Under the pieces are notes generated by a model. That model was given only the letters and a program-made list of their open reading frames with translations, made no database searches and was not told where the DNA came from. This document shows positions 12,627 to 25,559 of a stretch of 64,000 bases of DNA, piece by piece (the first letter of the stretch is position 1; each line of letters opens with the position of its first letter). The stretch is from assembly GCF_004210375.1 (NCBI RefSeq), contig NC_134833.1, positions 24,184,063 through 24,248,062 on the forward strand, written 5' to 3'. Source of the DNA: Tachypleus tridentatus (lineage: Eukaryota; Arthropoda; Merostomata; Xiphosura; Limulidae). The translations under genes and the position numbers were made by a program.

Positions 12627-13435
12627 TAATAAATGATAAATCCACAAATCCTCAGTTTGTCACCCCCGATACTAGGCACGTTCTGCCCACAAGCTGTGCG
12701 AAGAGAAATGCTGTGATAATGAAGGTAATCTCTGAAGGTTGCGTATTTTATATTAACACAAACAACGAGAGATTCACTTGTACCCATAGATTAATTATTT
12801 TTTCTCAATATTACTGCTTTATATAATTTGGATTTTGCAGACTACATAAATGTGTATATAATCTAGACAGATTCCCGTTTGATCCCTGAAAGTGTTTTGT
12901 TTGGAGAGTAAATAAAACCTAAATTAAGAATAACAACTATTTTTACCTCCTGTTTTTGAAGTTCGTGTACCATGCTGCGTTAATATTATACAGAATGTAT
13001 ACTTTTTCTCGTGATTCATGACATACGCACGTTTTACTGACGTCCTGACAATAAAATGGCAACGTTAAGCTCCCCTTATGTAACATCATTTTAGTGTGTA
13101 CTGACTGACTGACAGCACACTACAGGTGTGGGTGGTTAAAGTAGGTGACCCTACAGGCGGCCTTCGGCACAATTTCGGGAAAATGACACGCTGACATATC
13201 ATCTGTCCGGAACTTTTATCGCATATTTCTCGACCAAATGCTATAAATCTTCTATTGCTAGAAAGACCTTTGTCCAAGTAGTCCAGATTATTATATTGGC
13301 TTTTGAATTGAGTACCACATTACCTGTTTTTGTTTAGTGAAACTTTTTAATACAACGATTTTTGTACAGGATGGGACAGTGTATTTATCATGTGAAAAGT
13401 GGTTTCGATTTCAACTTTAATTTTTTTACTTGAAA
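12627..13435. other. unique DNA, slightly GC-richer patch at 13086-13280
   Basis: The patch contains a 63-residue minus-strand open frame, but I find no acceptable splice acceptor beside it and recognise no domain. Otherwise AT-rich with nothing visible. Confidence 0.5.
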
Positions 13436-13745
13436 ATTATTCCGTACAAACAACACTTCATAACCTGCATATTCCGCACAAACAACACTTAATAACCCGC
13501 ATATTCCGTACAAACAACACTTAATAACCTGCATATTCCGTACAAACAACACTTAATAACCCGCATATTCCGTACAAACAACACTTAATAACCTGCATAT
13601 TCCGTACAAACAACAATATTCCGTACAAACAACACTTAATAACCCGCATATTCCGTACAAACAACACTTAATAACCCGCATATTTCGTACAAACAACACT
13701 TAATAACCCGCATATTTCGTACAAACAACACTTAATACCCCGCAT
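13436..13745. repeat. 32-bp minisatellite, about 9-10 copies
   Basis: Unit 'tattccgtacaaacaacact' plus 'taataacccgca'. One unit near 13610 is truncated. Confidence 0.93.
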
Positions 13746-14179
13746 ACAATTTCGTTAAGAAATGAGCATTACATTAAATACAATTGCTGTGGGCTATCTC
13801 GATTATTTAGGTTTAAGATACATATATTCAAGTAAAATCATATGATTATCACTTTGTGAACGCACATTCAGACGTTTCTGCATAGTCAGCAGTTTTTTTT
13901 CATCTCAACTTTACGTTTACTTTTATTAATATATATAAATACATACATATATATATATATACTGTCCGCAAAGCTCATAATTAAAATATTGAATTAAGTA
14001 GAAGAATAAACATAAAAAAAGTCGATCAGATAGCATAGAGATGAAAACAAGAAAAATGTTAGTACACAAATGAAAACGTAATGTTAAATACAGGTGAAAC
14101 CATGAGATTAATTTAGAGATGAAACCATGATGTTAGCTTTCAAATTGAAACGTAAATAAATGACAGTATCGTTAAACGG
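13746..14179. other. AT-rich DNA with a TA/CATA microsatellite
   Basis: The simple repeat is at about 13928-13964. Nothing else recognised. Confidence 0.6.
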
Positions 14180-14740
14180 GATCCTTCCCGGTCAAACTTA
14201 TAAGTTCAAATACTTAGAGATCTGGAGTGCATCAGATGTCAAAATGAGGCCAAGAGAAGCGCTGCTCAGGCTAAGAGAACATTTATAAAGATGAAAAATA
14301 TACACACTAACACAGGATTATGAAGTTAAGTAGTTCTTAGCTGTTACATCGAACCAGTCTTGATGTATGGTTGCGAACTATGGACAATAAGCAAACAAAA
14401 ACAAAAATTGATACCAAAAATACAAGTAGCATTCACTGGATATGAAACACTCGGTGTGAAGTGAGAAACTTGTAGGATTTGTTTATTTAGAATTAAATAC
14501 AAAACTACACAGTGGGCTATCTGTGCTCTGCTCACCACGGGTATCGAAACCAGTTTCTAGTGGTGTGAGTCTGTAGACATACCGCTGTGCCTCTGGGGGG
14601 CAAATTGTAGGGAAAAGTAGTGCAGAGAAGATTTTGGACTGTTTAACAGTATGGTTAAACAAAGGGAGGGTGACTGGTGGAGGAACACAATACCTGCCGA
14701 CAAATCACTGCACCTGATGATGATGTAGGTGTCGGTAGAT
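14180..14740 (+). pseudogene. remnant of the 3' part of a LINE reverse transcriptase ORF
   Basis: Plus-strand fragments in more than one frame read 'FKYLEIW', 'REALLRLREH' and 'CYIEPVLMYGCELWTISKQ' (near 14344-14400). The last is the familiar C-terminal signature of non-LTR reverse transcriptases ('...EPVLMYGCE.WT...'). Stops and frameshifts abound. The remnant is interrupted by a short SINE at 14477-14601. The clade cannot be fixed from this piece, and it differs in sequence from the LINE at 30-36 kb. Confidence 0.65.
14477..14601 (-). mobile_element. short second SINE family (tRNA-like)
   Basis: On the minus strand it ends in a tail-like stretch, and its head carries a B-box-like 'ggtttcgatacccgt' preceded by 'cagcggtatgtctac'. 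It shares the 'gggctatctgtgc' motif with the main SINE family but has a different head. Flanked by aacttgtagg (14467-14476) and aaattgtagg (14602-14611), a likely target-site duplication, so it inserted into the LINE remnant around it. Confidence 0.65.
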
Positions 14741-14919
14741 AGATAAAGACTTTAAAAACAGAGGTTAGTTTTAAAGTGAAATCGTAAAAACCGAGAAAAT
14801 ACAGCAACAAAAAAACGAAGGTAGTTATATAAACCAACCCTGTATAAGGAGTTGAACTGTAAATGTCAGTTTTGACATTGGTAAAAACAGATATATAGAT
14901 TTTTATCTTAAGACAGCTA

Positions 14920-15270
14920 GTATGGGTATTGAAATTATTACTAAAATAAAGTAGAGAACAACATTTCAACCTTCTTAAACAATTAATTGTAATCAGTATA
15001 TACAACGCTAGTTATTATTTCAAACGCAGTTGAAAAAAATGTTTTTTATTTTCTCGTATAATATGAAGTAATTTATATTAAACGTTTATATTAACCTTAA
15101 GAAGTTTATTATTAAATACTTGATAATTAAAAATTTACCATTCTATAATTTTAGATCGAACCGTTGTTCTCTACTTTATTTTGTTAATAGTGTTAATACC
15201 CATACCATCCGTTTCGGGATACATTTTTATTTCAAGTGGGTTTCTCGTCATCACCAGAAATATAAATCAA
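14920..15270. mobile_element. pair of inverted Penelope-like terminal fragments
   Basis: Plus-strand 14925-14985 contains 'agctagtatgggtattg' and 'agtagagaacaacatttc'. Minus-strand 15270-15165 contains 'gagaaacccacttg', 'ggatggtatgggtatt' and 'agtagagaacaac'. These motifs, in the same order, also occur in the terminal part of the Penelope-like element at 41.4-41.6 kb. Two copies face each other across about 180 bp. No coding part is present. Confidence 0.55.
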
Positions 15271-15480
15271 CCCTGTAAAATAAGTTTTCCCTCTAAATAT
15301 TAGACACTCATATTGAAAACAACAGGTATATAGATAAACCTTTCATATTGACAACAACAGATATGTAGATAAATTCTGTGAAACGAGTACAACTCATAGT
15401 GGTAACAACAGATATATAGATAAATCTTGCGAAAGATGTTTAACTGTAAGTGTCAGCTACTGCCATTGGTAACAACGAAT
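15271..15480. repeat. degenerate minisatellite, unit about 60-65 bp
   Basis: 'acaacagatatatagataaa'-type motifs recur about three to four times (15325, 15355, 15405). A related copy lies at 14820-14900, on the other side of the Penelope-like fragments. Confidence 0.55.
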
Positions 15481-16814
15481 ACCGGAATCAGTTCTTATTT
15501 CTCAATATCTCTCCACCAATACTCACCAATACTACTGTGTTTCTAAGATAATACTAACCAATAATGTTGCTGGGTAAAACTTAAGATCAACCCATCACTT
15601 AGTTCAGCTGATTTAATATAGTTGTCTTACGTTCTTATATAAAAAAATTAGAATAGATTTGGGAAAGTTCAAAATAAATTAACCCCATTTTGTAACAGTG
15701 TCGAATTTTAATTTTTTTTTGTCAAAATTATGTCATAAGTTGGCTTAATTTATTTTTACAGAAATAAAACCAATGCACGTAAAGAACTAAGTACGTTAGT
15801 TTAGAATTTAACCTAGAATCTATCTGCATATTTTAAATTAATCCTTCATTGATTTTATCTACAGAAGGCGCTTCTTACGTTTTAAAATCAGAACCTTTGA
15901 ATTTTCGGAAAATATTTTGTTCCCTTCGTTATCAAATAATTTCATCAATAAAAAACTGATGCGTCTCAAAGCGTCAGAAGAGACGAAGCAGTGCGAAACT
16001 CGTCAGAAAGTCTTGATTTTTTCTGAAGATACTTCGTGAAACTGATGATTACCGCTAGTTTTATTTTATCCCAGACGAAGTCCTTTTTATCAGGTCTGTA
16101 AAAATCTGGCATCAGGTAAAGTCCGTTCTCAATTATTTCTTACTCTTGTTCAAAAGGTTACGTAGAACATGACATTCCTCGTGAGTTTAACTTTTAAATT
16201 TAGGTGTTTCAAGTACTAAAAGGTAAGATAGTCAATAAAATAAGAAAAACAGTGTAGGCCTCAAATTAGAATAGAAAAATATAATGACATTAATAACGTA
16301 ACTACAAGTAATACCTGATTAAAGAAACGTCATTTTCAGATGTAATTACGCAATGGAAACAACTCAGCTCTTACCGTAAATGACCACTGACAACCTTCAT
16401 GATTAGGCTGTTTTCTCTAATGTCCAGTGATAAAGTTTTCGGGTGAACATTAAAGTTCGGCCATGTTGAAACAGCGAGTTCTCGGTGGCTTGAAATGATG
16501 ACGTCAAAGTATGCAGAGGTGAAAGACACTGCGCCAGTCCAGAACTCCAATAGAAATGTAACTGTGAAGGTGAGCTCTGGTTGCTACTAGACATCAGTAG
16601 CCATGGAAACAAGAAAACATTAGACCAGATACGAAAGCAAGTTACGTACCGTCGTTCCTTTTTAAAACGATTAAGAAACCGAAGCGCAAAGAACATTTAT
16701 ATTTGTTGATTCACAGACTTTGGTCGCAGTCATTTTGAGTAATAACTTAGAAGTGATTCACTTGAGATAGAAAGAAAACTTGAGTCTAGAAATATCAAAT
16801 CACTGATTGTACAG
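15481..16814. other. unique DNA, nothing recognised
   Basis: A 97-residue minus-strand open frame (16403-16696) lies in a slightly GC-richer patch but has no recognisable domain or splice context, so I do not call it a gene. Confidence 0.5.
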
Positions 16815-17175
16815 TTAATAAGTAAACATTATATACACAGATAGAGAAGTACACAGGACAGAATATGTAATCATTTTCTGGAGTACAAAGATAGGAGTGG
16901 ATCTGTGAAGCTGATTTCTAGAGTACATAGATACATTGAACTGGATATGTAAACAGTTCCTGGAGTACATAGATATGACTGGATATGTGAAGCCAGTGTT
17001 TGGAATACACAGATACATTGCAGTGGATATGTAATCATTTTCTGGAATACACAGATAAAAAGATACACAGAACTGAATACCAAGCTAGTTTCTAAAGTAC
17101 ACAGATAGAGGGATTCATAGTACAGAATATGTGAAACTATTTTTTGGAATATGCAGACAGTGAAATACATAAATT
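16815..17175. repeat. degenerate minisatellite, unit about 50-57 bp, about 7 copies
   Basis: Repeats of 'tctggagtacatagata...ggatatgtaa' with substantial divergence. Short minus-strand open frames here translate the repeat. Confidence 0.8.
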
Positions 17176-17569
17176 TCTACAAAACCAGTGTCAGTTCACA
17201 GTAAAATTCTATTGATAAGACACTTTTGGAATAGATTAACACACAATTTTCACTACACTTCGAAGTTTCAAGAAATGTTTGATAAGTACTAAACCAGTGT
17301 TCAAGAGACCTTATGTATATAGGTATTATCGATAACGCTACAGTATGTAATGAAACATCTCGGCAGCTCATGTTGTAGTTTCAGATACAAATCACCCAAG
17401 ATATCTTCTCTAACATTGCATTGTTGTGAAGTTTCTTTTATTTCTAAGTAATTTTTGTTGTGTTATTTTCTCATTAGTCTATTTCACTTTCTGTACTATA
17501 ACCAAGCGTTGTTCAAGCACTATTATATTCTTATTTACTTGTTGTATGAAATCATTCCATTTTTTATTA
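17176..17569. other. unique AT-rich DNA
   Basis: Nothing recognised before the SINE target site at 17570. Confidence 0.6.
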
Positions 17570-17581
17570 ACTTACAATACT

Positions 17582-17853
17582 TGTTTGTTTTGAATTTCGC
17601 ACTAAGCTACTCGAGGGCTATCTGTGCTAGCCGTCCCTAATTTAGCAGTGTAAGGCTAGAGGGAAGGCAGCTAGTCATCACCACCCATCGCCAACTCTTG
17701 GGCTACTCTTTTACCAACGAATAGTGGGATTTACCGTCACATTATAACGCCCCCACGGCTGAAAGGGCGAGCATGTTTGGCGCGACGGGGATGCGAACCC
17801 GCGACCCTCAGATTACGAGTCGCACGCCTTAACACGCTTGGCCATGTCGGGCC
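17582..17853 (-). mobile_element. tRNA-derived SINE, copy 4
   Basis: Reverse orientation: starts (in plus coordinates) with the tail and 'gaatttcgcactaagctac', ends with the head complement 'cttggccatgtcgggcc'. Perfect 12-bp target-site duplication acttacaatact at 17570-17581 and 17854-17865. Close to consensus. Confidence 0.96.
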
Positions 17854-17989
17854 ACTTACAATACTACATGTGCTTTAAACACGTTCTTACAATACCAGGG
17901 GTCCACTAGTTGTTTCTAGCTTCCAATTTGTGTCAGTATCGTATTGGCAAGTTCTCAGAAAATATACGAAACAAGTAAGATAGTTCGGA

Positions 17990-18550
17990 CATTGATCAGA
18001 AGCTCTAGCAGAAAACCTCCATTAATTCAACAGAAGTTATGATACAAAACCCCACACATTCACCAGAAGTAATTACAGAAAACTCCCGTTCATTGAACAA
18101 ACGTTATGACAAAAACTTCGCTTCCTTCACCAGAAATTATGACAAAATTCCAATTAACTAAACAGAAGTTGTGACAGAAACCAACTTCCTTCACCAGAAG
18201 TTATGACAGAAACCCCAACTCATTCACCAGACGTTATGACAGAAAACTTCCATTAATTGAACAGAAGTTATAACAGAAAACCCCTACTCATTTATCAGAG
18301 GTTATGACAGAAAACTTACATTCAATTAACAGAAGGTATGATAGAAACCCTCGTTCATTGACAAGAAGTTATAACATAAAATTATCATTCATTAAACAGA
18401 AGTTATGACAGAAAAACCCATTCATTCACCAAAAGTTATGATAGAAACCCCCCACTTATTGAAGAGAAGTTATAACAGAAAACCCAATTTGTTCACTAGA
18501 AGCTAGGACAGAAGACTTTCCATTCATTCACCATAAGTTCTAAACGAGTT
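17990..18550. repeat. degenerate minisatellite, unit about 40-44 bp, about 13 copies
   Basis: 'cagaagttatgacagaaa' recurs with variable spacers such as 'cccattcattcac'. Old and eroded. Confidence 0.8.
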
Positions 18551-20680
18551 CGAATTAGAAGAGAAGCAGTGGATATAATTATAGATTTGAATTTGAAGGA
18601 CTAGTTAACAAAACGCTAATTAGAATTACAGGAAACTAAATAAGATGTTAAACTCATTTGGTACGAAGCAGCTTTTTCAATTATTGTTTGTTTGTTCTTT
18701 GGCAATTTCCAATTCAAACGTTTCTGTTTGTTTAAGAAGTTTTCAAACTGTAATATTTATATAGAATCACACAAACAATCTTTAATGATAATGTGGTGTG
18801 AAAACTAATCCTTAATCTGTGAAAAGAAAGTCTGAATGACTAAAATGTAGTCTGAAAATAATATCATAATAAAATAACATCAAGATGAATCGTAAAAGGA
18901 AAGATAATCTTTACAATTATTGTACATATAATAATTCATTCTAACCGACGAGAGCCAGATGCATGGAACAATCAGTCGAGTGTGAGTGAGTACATGTGTT
19001 TTCTTATACCTCAGCCACATCGAGCTATCTGCTGAGTCCACCGAGGGGTATCCAGTCGAATAGGACGATCACATATAACCTGATTATCTCAATTAAAGCA
19101 TTTTGTAGTAAACATACATGTCCACATGTCTGTCAGTTTATGTTGAATATATAAAATGATTACTATATGAAAATCAAACGTGGTTCTTTAACATTTCTAA
19201 ATAGTAACTGGCTGGTAAAAGTAAGATCACCAACTTGATGTTAGAGATTAAATAGATTTAAAAAATGAAATTAGTGGAAACTGCTATAGTACAATTTATA
19301 TAAAGTGGATAATTTTTAATAATCGCTGATGACAGTTGAAAACATTGTAAAAACATAAGGATGAATATAAGTTTCATGTTACTTCTCTGAAGCTTATTGG
19401 TTGAGAAAGACTACACAAGTTTTAATGTTAAATGAAATAAAACAGTCAAGCAGGTGAAATTGTTACCGAGTTCTATGAGGCAACTAAAAGCGAATCTTTA
19501 TAGATATTTAGATAAATAAATCATCAACTACAAGTAATTATAGACTTCTTTTTATTCATCAGAGATGGAACACGGATTTCGTACAAATAAAATACATAAT
19601 AAACTTAGATTAAGGCAACATTGACCGAATGTTATCTTAAATGTAGTTTTACTTGTATATATTAAAATATTATTTACTGTATTCAATACTCAATTTGTAT
19701 TAGTATGCATAACTTGACACATTCTTTGACATATCTTAATTATAGAAATATTTAGTACTTGTTTAACATAAGTTAGTTAGTTATAAAATACACCCTAAAA
19801 ACATTAACATGCACATTGTTTGACATAACAAATATTAAAATGTGTAACCCAACATATTGTTTCATACATTAACACTAGCACACGACACATTGTTTGACAC
19901 AAAAGTTTGTTATAACTTCGTTATTAACGGATTTAACAGCTTCCATAATTTTGAATATTATAATTAAACGGTGTAATTTTTTTTTTTTTTTTTTTTTGTC
20001 GTTACTACATACAGTTTATCTTCACGTATATCTTCTTGCAGTTATCCATCGACAGTCAATTTCACAGTATCTTTAATGCCATCTGTTGGTCTATATACTT
20101 ACTGGAAAACAGACGTGATTATAGCTGACATGTTTTACAAATGATTAACTTGTACACTATTTTAAAGTCCATAATATTTATATTCCTGTATCTCGTGTTA
20201 AAAATATAGCTTAAGATACGAGTTGTTTAAGTTAAAAGACTAATAGTAAAGTTATTTCTATTGGATATCCAGGATCACGTGTTTTGTCTACTAAATTGTA
20301 CGAGAAACTGCTTGAAAGTTATTTCTTGCGCTAAACAAATTAAGAACATGCGAGAAAAAGTCACATATTTGGATGAACCATCACATCATAACGCCCCAAC
20401 GAACTTTTCAACTACGAGATTATATCAAGTTTTTCTCGTGTTATAGTAAATATTTATCAATTTCATCAGGGCATACTAACTTATAGCTTAGTTAATATGT
20501 CTCTTGGGTTACATTAGTTTAAGATTTGGTAAAAACATAACAGTTGTTGAAGGGTATTATCTCAGGAGCTACTTGCTCATCACAGGACTTTAATCACATC
20601 ACCATAAGAGTTGATTTAGGGCTAATTCAATTCACATGATCATTCTAAAAGTCTGATCATGAGCTACACACACATTCATT
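18551..20680. other. AT-rich DNA without recognised genes
   Basis: A T run sits at about 19978-19997. A loose repetition of 'cacattgtttgacata' occurs at 19720-19900. Open frames are short and unconvincing. Confidence 0.55.
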
Positions 20681-20775
20681 ATCCAGCTAGTTCGAGCATG
20701 TTTGGTGAGAGGAGGATTCGAATCATCAACCCTCAGAATGCTGGTTGTGCACCCTAATCACACAGCCACGATTAA
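20681..20775 (-). mobile_element. old SINE head fragment
   Basis: Plus-strand 'gagcatgtttggtgagagga' followed by 'gattcgaatcatcaaccctcag' matches the complement of the SINE B box region. Truncated and diverged, no body. Confidence 0.5.
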
Positions 20776-20908
20776 ATGTGGTAAATTTGTTACTAAAATA
20801 AAAATGCGTAAATGAACATAATGTAATTATTATTATTATAATGATAACTTTTATCTGTACTTAGAAATTTCACATTTATTTATTTACGGTGGCTTGCACA
20901 ATGAAGTA

Positions 20909-21180
20909 TGTTTGTTTTTGAATTTCACGTAAAGCTACATGAGGGCTATCTGCGCTAGCCGTCCCTAATTTAGCAGTGTAAGACTAGAAGAAAGGCAGCT
21001 AGTCATCACCACCCACCGCCAACTCTTAGGCTACTCTTTTACCAACGAATAGTGGGATTAACCATAACTTATAACGCCTCCACGGCTGAAAGGGCAAGTA
21101 TGTTTGGTGTGAAGTGGATTCGAACCCGCAACTCTTAGACTACATGTCGAGTGCCTTAACCAGCTGGCTATCGCAAGCCT
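20909..21180 (-). mobile_element. tRNA-derived SINE, copy 5 (diverged)
   Basis: Complement of the family with many substitutions in the head ('agactacatgtcgagtgcct', 'ccagctggctatcgcaagcc'). Perfect 11-bp target-site duplication acaatgaagta at 20898-20908 and 21181-21191. The head differs enough to suggest a subfamily or an older insertion. Confidence 0.92.
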
Positions 21181-21191
21181 ACAATGAAGTA

Positions 21192-21770
21192 ACTTATGTT
21201 ATACGTCCAGTGTAACAATAAGGGCTTATATAGTTAAAATTCAGAATTATATAATTACAGTGGGAAGAGCATGGATAGTTTTTGTGTTTTAAAATAAACA
21301 CAAAGTACTTGTTGACGATACTTATTAAGGAATATCAGCCTTGGTGACGGCTACGAGAGTCAACCTTCATGAATGAAACATGTTTTTTTAAGCAAACAAG
21401 TTGACATTATATTTCCAGTGTAACAAGGCCTGGATCGAGTTCACCTCATGATACGATCACACGTTTGGATTACTTTACACAGTTATATTATTATAGTGGA
21501 CACTGAACCATGGTGGACATTTGGAAATAATATATCAGTAGGTTGATCATTTTTACAATTAGTTTATATTTTTATTAGATTTCTTTCATTAACATATCTA
21601 TAATTTAACTACGAATATTTCACACATACCAGCTTTACAGATTGTGAACATACAAACGACTTGTTAAACATTCGTTGTTATACTTTCATAGCCATAAATG
21701 ATTAAATCAGCAAATAGTTAGTAATGATTTCATTCTATCCTTAATATTTACAAAGTTAAATCTTGCTATA
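21192..21770. other. AT-rich unique DNA
   Basis: Nothing recognised. Confidence 0.55.
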
Positions 21771-21880
21771 TGCACCAGCTGTCCCTAATTGGGCAGTGAC
21801 AGAGAAGAGAGGACAGTCCCATCCTTGGGCTCTTCAGTGGCACTCACTGAAACATTATAATGCCCCCACAGATGAAATAA
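21771..21880 (-). mobile_element. eroded SINE body fragment
   Basis: 'ccagctgtccctaattgggc' ... 'ttgggctcttcagtggcact' ... 'cattataatgcccccac' follows the order of the SINE body in reverse orientation, with deletions. Confidence 0.6.
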
Positions 21881-24800
21881 TTTAACTAAATTAATCCACA
21901 ACCAACAGGTATTCAACAAGAGAGATATTTATGAATTTTATTTAAAGTTTCAGAGTGAAAAAACACACAAATTATAAACAAACAAAAATAAACTTTTTTA
22001 TCAACTAAAAGCACTTATAGTTTCTTCATGAAACACTTCATGGTGACATTATTACCAGCCATAATACATACAGGTAACTTTCTGTAGAAATGTTGACTGT
22101 CTACATTTAAATTACTCTACTATACAGGTCTCAAAGTGAAATTTTGATAACAGCAATCAAAACATAATGTAAAAATTGACATTACAAAACAAGGACTAGT
22201 TCAGCTCTAATATATAATAGACAAATTATTCCCCCATATAACCTGAACTGTGCCCTTATCTTTATTCTTTAGTATTTGATAATTAAATTAGAAATCATTT
22301 TAATAATTAATTATAATTATTTTACCTTTCAAGGTTATTGTTGTACCAACAGTTCTGTATTAGTTTCACCATTGTAAACTCTTCCAATCAACAATTAAAT
22401 ACAACTGACACATACCTAATAAGATATACCAATCCTTAATCATTGAATAAGTTGCATACTTATGTAAAAATCTCATTATAACATCAATACAATTATTATT
22501 TGTATAAGATTGGTTGACTTTACAAATATTTTAAAAAGTGAAAATATTTTATGATTCTTAAGTTATGAAAAACTTAAATTTGTGCAGAGGTACAGAAAAT
22601 ATTTGAATCATATTCATATTGAAAATAGGGTTCTTCAACTAATGGGTAGGAAAGATCCAATGAATGAAAAGAATGAGGTTAGATATAGAACACTGTTTAG
22701 TGTATGGAGTATTACTAATTAATTAATTTTACGTTTGTAATCAATTATATTAAGGCTATGGAGATTTTAGAAGGCCTGAGTGACAGATATATAGTTGTGA
22801 CCAGACAAAAAAAAAAAAAAGTCTCATAAAACAGGAGCTTGGTCACAGAAAAGTTAGAAAATGTAAAGTTAACTGTTGTAGGAGTGAATGGCCTAATAGC
22901 TGATATGTTAGAGTTAAATTAACAGTTTGTAAGAGATAAGGAGAATAATTTGTCTTATTAGAGGGTGTTCTAACCTCACTGAACATGGCTGTGTGGACTT
23001 GAACAAAAGATAGATGGCTATTGGAAGTATGAAGATCAGACAATTATTGAAAGTTCAGGATACAGCTGTGGTAACTCAAACAGCAAAGTACATGAACTAT
23101 ACAGATGCTACTACAATGAAAATAGAAACAAACAGTTTGGCTTGTCAGCTAAATTCTAAAGCAACTGAATTGGCACAAGTTAGAAGAACCATATATCGTT
23201 CAAGATGTAACTATATTCTTCAGAGTATAAAGAATTTTTAAACATACATTTAAACTTGTTTGAAATATATATTTTAAAACAAGTGGATTGTGTGCTGTTT
23301 ATTTATTGTCATATTTATCATCAACAAGGCACACACACCTACTGTAGAAGAATCCTTAGTGTAACATACTATATATTTATATTACTCTATATATATGAAA
23401 AGTAGTTTCCAACAAACAAATAGCCAAGTTGATAATAGGTTGTAAAAGTTTTCATTGATTCTTTTGCTTAAGGGTAAGAAAGGTAGGAGTAAGTTCCTTT
23501 GAATGAGAAGACAGAATATCCATGTTGATAATAGGTTGTAAAGAGTGTTATTGGCTCTTTTACTTAAAGAGAGGAGGAGTCCCATTGAATGTGGGATTAA
23601 CAACTATAAAACAACCTTCAGGATAATTTAAAAGTATATTTAAATCTTGTTCTTTCAGTTATTACTAATAAGAAATTGAGAAATGTTTTCTTCTTGTAAC
23701 AGAACACTCTTCCAGTTCAGTTTCAAATGAAGTATTACATGAATTGTAAACAAAAATTATAACTTCTGCAATAAAATTATACAAAAATAAAAATAAACAA
23801 GGCTGCAATATTGCACAAGAGAAATGATATGAACATTTTCAATGCACATCCATATATATATATATGTTATATAGTTCTATATTGATTTTATCTTACAATC
23901 ATTGGTTATTATAAATACCTCCACAAATATAACTATAAAAACATTGAGTTATTATAAAATAACTGATTCTAAAACTGAAATAAAACATGATTTATGTCAT
24001 CACTGTAAACCTACAGAACCTATACTCTCAGAACTAATACAAGAAGAAACTTAAATACATCATTGAGCAATTTAATATAAAATAGAATACAAGTGTCCAT
24101 TAAAACTGCTAGTTTTAAAACATAATTTGCTAAAATACAAAATAAAACTTTCAAAACACAATACTATTGAATATTTGCTTCCATGGACTAACCTAATAAA
24201 TATGTCACCCTCACAAACATACTTAAATTGTACCTAATATAATACTATCTTCTAGTTGGTAAAGACTTACTAATAATACCTATTTTATTGTTCACTAACT
24301 TTATCTGATTAAAGCCTACTGTAGTAAAACCAATGCTCAAACCTTACATTTCACATTTTCACTAAAGTGACGTGTTCCTACGTGTACAATTTGTATTTTC
24401 AAACTGAAATCAATTTTTTTCATCAGTGAAACAGTATATAAAAATATCAGATCCTAATACTTTATTAATTAATAAAAATATCATATCCTAATACTTTATT
24501 AATTAATAAAAACATCAAATCATAATACTTTATTAATTTAAAAGCATATCAAATTTCTACCATTCCTTGTCTTTAAATCATAACATTTAGAAACTAAGTT
24601 TACCTACATTGAATAACAACTGATTTATTGAAAACTAACCACTTAAGAAAGTTTAAAGCTAAATGGTGGTTCATACATGAAATTAGTGTTGTTTTGTTCA
24701 TTCTTGTTTAAAAAAGCTATTTACATAGAAATCTTTGTTTGAGCTTACACAACTTGAAATTTTCATGGTTATTGGTAAGATGAGAATGTTCATGTTCAGA

Positions 24801-25351
24801 AACATACAACAAAGTAATGAAGATGAAAATTATAAAAAATAGTTCATATATATATAAAAGCACATGCATATAAGGCTCTAGTTAATATCACATTATACAT
24901 ATGTTTATGGTATATTTCTATGTTGTGTCAATGTTTTACAAAGAGGCATGGATACAGTAAACTATTCTATAAGAATCTGTATCATGTTCATAGACTGCCA
25001 TATCAACTTCTTTCTGGATCTTTGAAAATTTGTGACAACCGACTATCTGAATCACACTGCTTTTAGTGATATGAAATATATGCCCTATTTGTGTGCGTCT
25101 CTTTATCATATATTTAACTAATATAGTAAGACAAATACACTCTTATAGGCATCCTACTAACAACTCTAAATTACTATTCTCAGTTAATCAAACTATGAAA
25201 TAAATGTTTTGCCCACTCTATAAAACTGCCCAAGAGTTTAATTATATAAAGTTCAAATGCTTTTTACATATTTCCAAACCACATGAAAATGAGTTTAGTC
25301 ATTAACACACACTGCTGCAATATTATACTTTCTTTCTCCAATCTTTTCCAC
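21881..25351 (-). other. 3' UTR and downstream flank of the SERINC gene
   Basis: Follows the SERINC stop codon on the minus strand and is unique AT-rich DNA without another recognised gene. The transcript end cannot be fixed: minus-strand AATAAA hexamers occur at several places (for example near 22262, 23303 and 21938). Two roughly 90-110 bp copies of a 'gttgataataggttgtaaa' repeat lie at 23431-23600, and a short AT-rich repeat at 24435-24545 has three copies. Open frames here are short. Confidence 0.5.
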
Positions 25352-25559
25352 TTAGTGATTTGGTCTGGAACTGTGGTTCATCTGATGGAGTTCGTTATTT
25401 TGCGATTGATTTCTGTTTCTTCTGTTCAGCCGACCAGGACAAAGTTCAGGGGCTATCAGAGTTAGGATATAAATGAGTACACATATCCAAGATGATGCCA
25501 TCTTTACCCAGACAGATGCCCAATTCTTCTCGAAGGACATCAACTGTGCCTGCTCAGGT
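25352..25559 (-). CDS. SERINC terminal exon i with stop codon
   Basis: Acceptor aatttatttag|ACCTG. Encodes [20 protein letters not shown], then [20 protein letters not shown], then a polar tail with [19 protein letters not shown], and a TAA at 25352-25354. The W-A-VW-K-SSW pattern is the conserved SERINC C-terminus. The tail is about 25 residues longer than I expect from vertebrate relatives. Confidence 0.95.

Noticed and set aside
14655..15005. 116-residue minus-strand open frame
   Set aside because: Covers the end of a LINE remnant and a Penelope-like fragment; no domain.
16403..16696. 97-residue minus-strand open frame in a GC-richer patch
   Set aside because: No recognisable domain, no clear splice sites, and composition alone is not enough.
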